From positions 1 to 5,440 of the forward strand of contig JALWQZ010000042.1 in the NCBI GenBank assembly GCA_027077895.1: DNA of 5,440 nucleotides. Reading direction: 5' to 3'. Source of the DNA: Microcaldota archaeon. GTDB taxonomy: Archaea > B1Sed10-29 > WALL01 > WAMD01. The notes beneath the pieces are model-generated. The model saw nothing but the letters and a program-made list of their open reading frames with translations. It made no database searches and was not told where the DNA came from. Both the position numbers and the translations under genes were made by a program. This document shows positions 1-4,023 of the stretch, piece after piece. Position 1 is the stretch's first letter. Each line of letters opens with the position of its first letter.

Positions 1-491
1 TGTTAGGTCTTGTTCTTGGAATTTTAGTTGCGTTCCCGTTTCACCAGGCAGTAACATATCAGGGCAACTACACACTTGTTCTGGATTCCAACTACAAAAC
101 ATACGCGATGAGTCTGATAAACTCGGCAAACAAGTCCATTCTCCTGGTTGTTTATTCTGCAAAGCATTACACTGACTATCCCAACCCACTGCTAGACGCT
201 TTATGCAACGCATCCCGCAGAGGGGTAAAGGTTAACGTTATCCTGGACGACGAACTAGATTACAACAAGGACACGGTGAACTATCTAAAGTCATGTGGGG
301 TAAATGCAAGGCTGGATTCACCGAAGGTCAGAACCCATGCAAAGTTTCTGGTTGTTGATGGGAAGATGGTTCTTTTGGGTTCAACTAATTGGTCATATTC
401 AAGCCTGAACAAGAATCACGAGGTTGACGTTCTTATAAGGGATCCAGAGGTTGCTAGGTTGTTACAAAACTATGCTAGCAAAATAGCATAG
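1..491 (+). CDS. Secreted/membrane-anchored phospholipase D-type nuclease, 5' partial
   Basis: The reading frame is open from base 3 to the TAG at 489-491 and has no ATG, GTG or TTG before the ATG at 108, so the true start lies left of the window; 162 residues are visible. Counting from the first visible codon, residues 1-18 are strongly hydrophobic and look like the end of a signal peptide or anchor, which places the catalytic domain outside the membrane. The domain holds one HKD motif (His112, Lys114, Asp119), followed by Gly-Ser-x-Asn at 126-129 and Asn-His-Glu near 138-140, all typical of the PLD superfamily. A single HKD and a short length match the Nuc/bacterial endonuclease branch, which dimerises to make one active site, rather than two-HKD phospholipases. 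The likely role is non-specific cleavage of phosphodiester bonds, probably in DNA or RNA; phospholipid cleavage cannot be excluded. Family assignment is firm; substrate and location are inferred. Confidence 0.88.
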   Translation, partial: LGLVLGILVAFPFHQAVTYQGNYTLVLDSNYKTYAMSLINSANKSILLVVYSAKHYTDYPNPLLDALCNASRRGVKVNVILDDELDYNKDTVNYLKSCGVNARLDSPKVRTHAKFLVVDGKMVLLGSTNWSYSSLNKNHEVDVLIRDPEVARLLQNYASKIA

Positions 492-499
492 AATTTTAT
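492..499 (+). promoter_or_regulatory. Possible TATA box for leaderless gene at 523
   Basis: The 31-nt gap between the nuclease stop and the next ATG begins with an AT-rich stretch (AATTTTAT) centred about 27 nt before that ATG. No GGAGG-like site precedes the ATG. This spacing is what an archaeal leaderless promoter would show, with transcription starting at or next to the start codon. The same T-rich stretch could instead, or also, terminate the upstream gene. Confidence 0.4.
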
Positions 500-522
500 T
501 GTCTTTAATGTAGAACAATATC

Positions 523-891
523 ATGCCAGTCGTACACTCTTTTGTTCATGCGGGTAAAGACAAGGTTACTAGTTTGACCATGACTTTCTCTAGAGGCAAG
601 TTCCTGATAACCATGAGTGACAAGAAGGACATGATAAGGGTTATGCTCGACCCAGACGAAATTGCAGGGTTATCTGATGCAGTCAAATCCAGAGGTAGAT
701 GGGATAGTTATCACAAGTTTGAAAAGGAGGGAACTGTAAAGGAAACAAAGATACAGTACAATGGCTCTTTCTTTAACCTAGAATCTGCTGGGAAGAAAAT
801 TGCGATAAAACTAACGGATAATGAACTGTCAGCGTTTCACAGGGTTTTAGACTTGGTATTCAATAAGATAGTGGGTTCAAAGATGGATTAG
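523..891 (+). CDS. Small protein with duplicated beta-alpha unit; possible PurA/PC4-like nucleic-acid binder
   Basis: This 122-residue protein is soluble, with no signal peptide, membrane segment or cysteine. I do not recognise it as a named family. It appears to contain two copies of one unit: residues 16-56 and 73-118 each show alternating hydrophobic/polar beta-strands with a central Gly-x-Phe (Gly25/Phe27 and Gly81/Phe83), then a strand leading into Leu-x3-Glu (Leu42/Glu46 and Leu97/Glu101), then an amphipathic helix. A basic, aromatic linker (residues 55-68, with Arg57, Arg59, Trp60, Tyr63, His64, Lys65) joins them. Beta-strands followed by one helix, repeated, is the plan of PUR repeats and of PC4/Whirly ssDNA binders, and the second copy ends like PC4 (Gly-Lys-Lys, then a Leu-x3-Glu helix). 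Nucleic-acid binding is therefore a reasonable but unproved guess. The ATG lacks a Shine-Dalgarno, which suits a leaderless transcript. Its stop interlocks with that of the convergent mtnP gene. Confidence 0.75.
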   Translation: MPVVHSFVHAGKDKVTSLTMTFSRGKFLITMSDKKDMIRVMLDPDEIAGLSDAVKSRGRWDSYHKFEKEGTVKETKIQYNGSFFNLESAGKKIAIKLTDNELSAFHRVLDLVFNKIVGSKMD

Positions 892-1661
892 ATTCCAGCG
901 TTTTCCAATGAATTCCCGCAGTTACAGTGCCTCTCTTCTGGGATTTTAGGTATCGCTTTCTTCAGTAGAGCATTTACGCTTTCAACGTTCTTTGCCATTG
1001 TTTCCAAGACCTCCTTCGTGTCCACTGGCTTCTCTGCCCAGACATCGTAGTCGGTTATCATGGATATGTTTGCGTAGCACATTGATAGTTCCCTGGCTAA
1101 GTTCACTTCTGGGACTAAAGTCATCCCTATTATGTCCGCAAATTGCCTGAACATCCTAGACTCTGCCCTAGTTGAAAACCTTGGACCCTCTATGCATACG
1201 TAGGTTCCCTTGTTCTTCATTGAAATCCCCAACTTTCTTCCTGTTTCAAAGAATATGCTCCTCATCTCTGGGCAAAACGGATCCGCAAAACTGACGTGGT
1301 AAACCTTCCCGCCATCATAGAATGTGTACTCCCTCTTCTTCGTGAAATCAATGAACTGGTCAACTAGGACTATGTCGCCTGGTTTATACTCCTCCTTTAA
1401 AGAACCAACTGCGTTTACTCCAATTACTCTTTCAACGCCTAGTTCGTGCAAAGTCCATATATTTGCCCTGTAGTTAACCTTGTGTGGGGGTATTGTGTGA
1501 TTTACCCCGTGTCTGGGAATGAATGCAATTTCCACACCGGACAATTTTCCTATCTGTATCGGTGCAGAAGGGCTTCCATAGGGAGTAGCAATTTTTGTTT
1601 CTTTCGGATTGTCAAGCAATTCATAGAATCCAGAGCCGCCGATTATACCTATTCTAGGCAT
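888..1661 (-). CDS. mtnP: S-methyl-5'-thioadenosine phosphorylase (archaeal MTAP)
   Basis: The enzyme splits methylthioadenosine with phosphate into adenine and 5-methylthioribose-1-phosphate, clearing the by-product of polyamine synthesis in the cytoplasm. The 257-residue length is usual for the family. Visible motifs are the phosphate loop Gly-Gly-Ser-Gly-Phe-Tyr (8-13), Pro-Arg-His-Gly (49-52), Asn-Tyr-Arg-Ala-Asn (63-67), Asn-Ala-Val-Gly-Ser-Leu (83-88), Glu-Gly-Pro-Arg-Phe-Ser-Thr-Arg (158-165) and Gly-Met-Thr-x3-Glu (179-185). Thr-Asp-Tyr-Asp-Val-Trp (203-208) carries the two aspartates that select 6-aminopurines in MTAPs, so adenosine-type substrates are expected over inosine. Cys130, Cys195 and the C-terminal Cys246-x-Cys248 match positions forming stabilising disulfides in hyperthermophilic archaeal homologues. 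The ATG at 1661 has GAGGTG five bases upstream and starts the protein exactly at the family's N-terminus. It lies 12 nt behind a purine phosphoribosyltransferase gene that could use the released adenine, and is the last gene of the operon. Confidence 0.96.
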   Translation of the reverse strand: MPRIGIIGGSGFYELLDNPKETKIATPYGSPSAPIQIGKLSGVEIAFIPRHGVNHTIPPHKVNYRANIWTLHELGVERVIGVNAVGSLKEEYKPGDIVLVDQFIDFTKKREYTFYDGGKVYHVSFADPFCPEMRSIFFETGRKLGISMKNKGTYVCIEGPRFSTRAESRMFRQFADIIGMTLVPEVNLARELSMCYANISMITDYDVWAEKPVDTKEVLETMAKNVESVNALLKKAIPKIPEERHCNCGNSLENAGI

Positions 1662-1666
1662 CTCAC

Positions 1667-1672
1667 CACCTC
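1667..1672 (-). promoter_or_regulatory. Shine-Dalgarno of mtnP
   Basis: GAGGTG lies in the 12-nt gap after the phosphoribosyltransferase stop and five bases before the ATG at 1661. It fixes the mtnP start and shows that the gene is translated from an internal site of a longer mRNA. Confidence 0.75.
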
Positions 1673-1673
1673 G

Positions 1674-2336
1674 TTATCTTGTTAACCTCCAGAGTGTCTT
1701 TCCATTTTCCTTTATGGGTTCTGCAATGTTTCTATCCGCTAGAGACGATAGTGCTTCCTCAACGTCTGTTATCGGGACATCAATTCCATGCGCGTTTAAG
1801 AAATACTCAACGATGCCCCCAGGTGTCTTCTCACCAGATTCTAACATCTTTTGTATTAGATTTTCAAGGTCCTCCCAGTAGTTCCATGGGAATATCATCC
1901 AGGCCCATCCAGTCTCTTCTCCGAAATAGTCTGGTTTGTACTCTGACGTTTTAATATGCAAGAGAGTTGCGGTTTTCAGTTCCGAGGGATTCCCTGCTTC
2001 CAAGACGTGTTTCTTTGCCAGTTCAAGGCTTTGTCCAGTGTCAGTGATATCGTCTACAAGTAAGACCTTCTTTCCAGAAAGATCAACATTCAGACCTTGG
2101 TGCAACCTAGCTCCTTCTTGGTCCTTTTCTGCCGTTATTCCCCAGTGCCCGATTTTTATGGAATACAAATCCTCCACACCTAGAAGGTCACATAACACCC
2201 TTGCGTGAAACCAGCCACCCCTTGCAACTCCTATTATCGCATCGGGCTTAAATCCTGATGATCTAACCCTCTCGGCGGTTTTCTTTGACAGGTTATAAAC
2301 TTTGTCCCATGATAGTATCTTGCATTTGACACTCAT
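1674..2336 (-). CDS. Purine phosphoribosyltransferase (archaeal Gpt/APRT-like) with winged-helix-like tail
   Basis: A type I phosphoribosyltransferase joins a purine base to PRPP, giving a nucleotide and pyrophosphate. In the 220 residues, the PPi loop region is Gly-Val-Ala-Arg-Gly-Gly (36-41), the PRPP-binding motif is at 91-103 (Val-Leu-Leu-Val-Asp-Asp-Ile-Thr-Asp-Thr-Gly), and the base-pocket segment Trp-Ala-Trp-x3-Pro-Trp (144-151) resembles the IFPW segment of archaeal 6-oxopurine enzymes and of the Sulfolobus APRTase thought to derive from them. The base (adenine, hypoxanthine, guanine or xanthine) cannot be read from sequence; pairing with MTA phosphorylase favours adenine. Residues about 171-220 form an extra tail with two predicted helices and a beta hairpin ending in Leu-Trp-Arg-Leu, like a winged helix, which may mediate oligomer contacts, regulation or nucleic-acid binding. 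The ATG overlaps the stop of the SdpI-like gene as ATGA, with GGAGG seven bases upstream, so translation is probably coupled. Confidence 0.9.
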   Translation of the reverse strand: MSVKCKILSWDKVYNLSKKTAERVRSSGFKPDAIIGVARGGWFHARVLCDLLGVEDLYSIKIGHWGITAEKDQEGARLHQGLNVDLSGKKVLLVDDITDTGQSLELAKKHVLEAGNPSELKTATLLHIKTSEYKPDYFGEETGWAWMIFPWNYWEDLENLIQKMLESGEKTPGGIVEYFLNAHGIDVPITDVEEALSSLADRNIAEPIKENGKTLWRLTR

Positions 2337-2977
2337 TTATTTTCCTCCCTTTTGTACTCCACATAGGAATAGACAACTACATAAACTGCGGATATGGATA
2401 CTGGGACTAGAATCAGATAACTAGCGTAGCATGGGAAAATTATTCCTAGAAGGGCAATTAGGCCAGATGCGATGAATAGTTCACCCCCCAGGTTATTTGT
2501 CTTTCTCCACACCCTCTCGCTTGTCATCGTCCACGGAGTCCTTATTCCTATGAACCAGTTTGGACTCGTCTTTTTGAGTAGTATCCCTATGTACACGAAT
2601 AGAACCGCAATACACGCAGAAACAAATGAGTTTGCAGGTATTACAATCCCCGTGTTCCATGCCAGTATGTACATTTGTATGGCTAGCATAAACAGTATCA
2701 TTAGGACTATAAAGACAGAGTAGTACCCCTCAAATTTCTTTATGTTCTCTGACCATGGATCAATCTTTGGTATTATAGCAAGCGCCACTAAAATCAAGGC
2801 TGAGATTCCAGGAATGATAGAGATTCCAATTTCTTTTGGCATGGTACCGTTTACATTCCCGTTCTGTCCCCAATGAACAGCCATCTTGTTTGGTATAGAT
2901 GGATAGACAAACATAGAAACTGCAATCATTGAGATTATTATTAAACTTCCAAGTACAACTGCGTTGTTTATCTTCAT
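2333..2977 (-). CDS. SdpI/DUF1648-family integral membrane protein
   Basis: This is a 214-residue membrane protein with about six hydrophobic segments (roughly 7-25, 51-70, 85-107, 117-134, 165-182 and 186-207). Between segments 1 and 2 is the DUF1648 signature (Pro26, Ile-Pro at 28-29, His-Trp at 35-36, Gly40). Between segments 4 and 5 is the SdpI signature: Ser-Pro-Asn-Trp-Phe-Ile-Gly-Ile-Arg-Thr-Pro-Trp-Thr (138-150), then Ser153, Val-Trp (156-157) and Gly-Gly (164-165). Bacillus SdpI gives immunity to the SdpC toxin and signals toxin presence by sequestering the repressor SdpR. No sdpA/B/C or ArsR-type sdpR homologue is visible here, so immunity is not claimed; archaeal members have no established role that I know of. 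The ATG at 2977 has GAGGTG five bases upstream. That site overlaps the TGA stop of the HD gene, and the 3' end overlaps the phosphoribosyltransferase start by 4 nt, which places it firmly within the operon. Confidence 0.92.
   Translation of the reverse strand: MKINNAVVLGSLIIISMIAVSMFVYPSIPNKMAVHWGQNGNVNGTMPKEIGISIIPGISALILVALAIIPKIDPWSENIKKFEGYYSVFIVLMILFMLAIQMYILAWNTGIVIPANSFVSACIAVLFVYIGILLKKTSPNWFIGIRTPWTMTSERVWRKTNNLGGELFIASGLIALLGIIFPCYASYLILVPVSISAVYVVVYSYVEYKREENK
2344..2348 (-). promoter_or_regulatory. Shine-Dalgarno of the phosphoribosyltransferase gene
   Basis: GGAGG (within GGGAGGAAAA) lies inside the last codons of the SdpI-like gene, seven bases before the ATG at 2336. Together with the ATGA overlap this supports the chosen start and translational coupling. 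Confidence 0.75.
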
Positions 2978-2982
2978 CTAAA

Positions 2983-2988
2983 CACCTC
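2983..2988 (-). promoter_or_regulatory. Shine-Dalgarno of the SdpI-like gene, sharing bases with the upstream stop
   Basis: GAGGTG starts within the TGA stop codon of the HD/OB gene (stop at 2987-2989) and sits five bases before the ATG at 2977. Ribosomes finishing the HD gene therefore terminate on this site, an arrangement favouring re-initiation. Confidence 0.75.
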
Positions 2989-3961
2989 ATTTCAGGTAAA
3001 CATTTCCAAGTCCCTTGTCATATATGAAAGAGTCTTCTGTTTTTGCGTTCTCTATCAACTCTATCATCCTAGTTACCTGTGCATCCATGTCATCTGCCTT
3101 TGCCACGATCATTGCCTCTGGAAATTCAGGGGATTTCGGAGAACCAAAACTAGGGATAGAATGGTGGCTTATTATTATGTGAACCAGTTTTTGCTTCAAT
3201 TCTTCAGGCGCGTCAATGTCCTTGAACCTATTCGCTGCCATCATTGCTCCAATCGTTATGTGCCCAATTAGATTTCCGTAGTCGCTGACCTTTATGGTCA
3301 GGCCATACTCTATTTCCTCAACCTTGCCAATGTCATGCAGAATTGCGCCGGCTATAACTAGGTCCCTATCCACTTCTGGATAGTTCTTTGCTGCGTCTAT
3401 TGCTATCTTTGTAACGGTTAGTGTGTGTTCTAGGAGACCATGCAACCACCCATGGTGTTTGTACATTGCTCCAGGTGAGTACTTGAATCTCCTGACAAAA
3501 TTAGGATCGCCAAAAAAGGTGTTGACCAACTTCTTTATGTCCTCGTTCTTGATTGAGTTTATTATCTCATTCAACTCTTTCATCATTTCATCTGGATTCC
3601 TCTTTGATACCCGGATAAAGTCTCTAACATCAAATTCACCATTATTTAAGACTTGTATGCTCCCCCCATTCTCAGAGTCCACGGATATCTCTAATTTGCC
3701 TTGATACTCAGAAACAACGCCAACAACCCTAACTACCACGTCGGTTTCAGGGATTGAGTCGTATAATCTCTTAACCTCCTCCTCGTTTTCTGATCCCCAA
3801 TATTTTAACATTATAGGTCCGGTGGCATCCTGGAGCCTCAAACTGAACCAGTATTTCCCATTCTTTGCCTCAGAAACAGGTTTTTTGAATCTCACAACAA
3901 ATATATCATCAACCAGGTCTCCCTGTTTGTAATCAATTACGCCTTTCTTCTTTCTAAACAT
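2987..3961 (-). CDS. OB-fold + HD-domain phosphohydrolase, YhaM-type 3'-5' exoribonuclease
   Basis: From the ATG at 3961 the protein has 324 residues, close to Bacillus YhaM (about 314). Residues about 10-105 form an OB-fold with the motif Leu-x-Leu-Gln-Asp-Ala-Thr-Gly (41-48) and Lys-Tyr-Trp (53-55), a nucleic-acid-binding module. Residues about 160-310 form an HD metal site: His169/170, His174 and His179 in a Gly-Leu-Leu-Glu-His context, His209-Asp210 in Leu-His-Asp-Ile-Gly-Lys, His234 in Leu-Ile-Gly-His, His266-His267, and Asp290-Asp291. The order OB then HD, and Gly-Ser-Pro-x-Ser-Pro (273-278) after the double His, match YhaM, a metal-dependent 3'-5' exoribonuclease. All metal ligands are present, so it should be active; RNA as substrate is from the family. 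The frame extends to a TTG at 3994, but that codon lies in a TATA-like box, so ATG 3961 is preferred. It is probably the first gene of the operon. Confidence 0.9.
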   Translation of the reverse strand: MFRKKKGVIDYKQGDLVDDIFVVRFKKPVSEAKNGKYWFSLRLQDATGPIMLKYWGSENEEEVKRLYDSIPETDVVVRVVGVVSEYQGKLEISVDSENGGSIQVLNNGEFDVRDFIRVSKRNPDEMMKELNEIINSIKNEDIKKLVNTFFGDPNFVRRFKYSPGAMYKHHGWLHGLLEHTLTVTKIAIDAAKNYPEVDRDLVIAGAILHDIGKVEEIEYGLTIKVSDYGNLIGHITIGAMMAANRFKDIDAPEELKQKLVHIIISHHSIPSFGSPKSPEFPEAMIVAKADDMDAQVTRMIELIENAKTEDSFIYDKGLGNVYLK

Positions 3962-3993
3962 CCACCCCACCGCAATATTTGGAGGCCTGGTCA

Positions 3994-4001
3994 ATTATAT
4001 T
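3994..4001 (-). promoter_or_regulatory. TATA-like box of the HD/SdpI/PRTase/mtnP operon
   Basis: On the - strand the 50-nt gap after the DUF2207 gene contains AATATAAT preceded by AAAACC, which resembles an archaeal BRE plus TATA box. Its centre is about 36 nt before the ATG at 3961. A transcript starting about 25 nt downstream would have a leader of about 10 nt holding the weak Shine-Dalgarno-like GGTGGGGTGG. Read-through from the DUF2207 gene is also possible, since no T-run follows that gene. Confidence 0.5.
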
Positions 4002-4007
4002 GGTTTT

Positions 4008-4023
4008 GGATTCACCCGAATCC
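4008..4023. other. Perfect 6-bp inverted repeat spanning the DUF2207 stop codon
   Basis: GGATTC and GAATCC flank a 4-base loop, with the TGA stop (4012-4014) beginning inside the loop region. In the DUF2207 mRNA this forms a short stem over the last codons and the stop. It is not followed by a T-run, so it is not a bacterial-type intrinsic terminator; it could slow ribosomes or protect a 3' end, or be chance within glycine-rich coding sequence. Confidence 0.45.

Noticed and set aside
108..491. Reading the PLD nuclease as a complete 127-residue gene starting at ATG 108
   Set aside because: The frame continues open to the left edge with a hydrophobic signal-like segment, and the ATG falls inside the first helix of the PLD fold with no ribosome binding site.
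1446..2208. Open + strand frames of 79-91 codons opposite mtnP and the phosphoribosyltransferase
   Set aside because: They lie antisense to well-conserved genes, lack ribosome binding sites and show no domain-like sequence; they are by-products of codon usage on the other strand.
2333..2977. A toxin-immunity (Sdp) locus
   Set aside because: Only the immunity-like membrane protein is present; no SdpC-like toxin, SdpA/B or ArsR-type repressor is encoded nearby.
2760..2990. A 76-codon - strand frame overlapping the start of the SdpI-like gene
   Set aside because: It is out of frame with the SdpI-like gene, which has a clear Shine-Dalgarno and family signatures; the alternative product has no recognisable feature.
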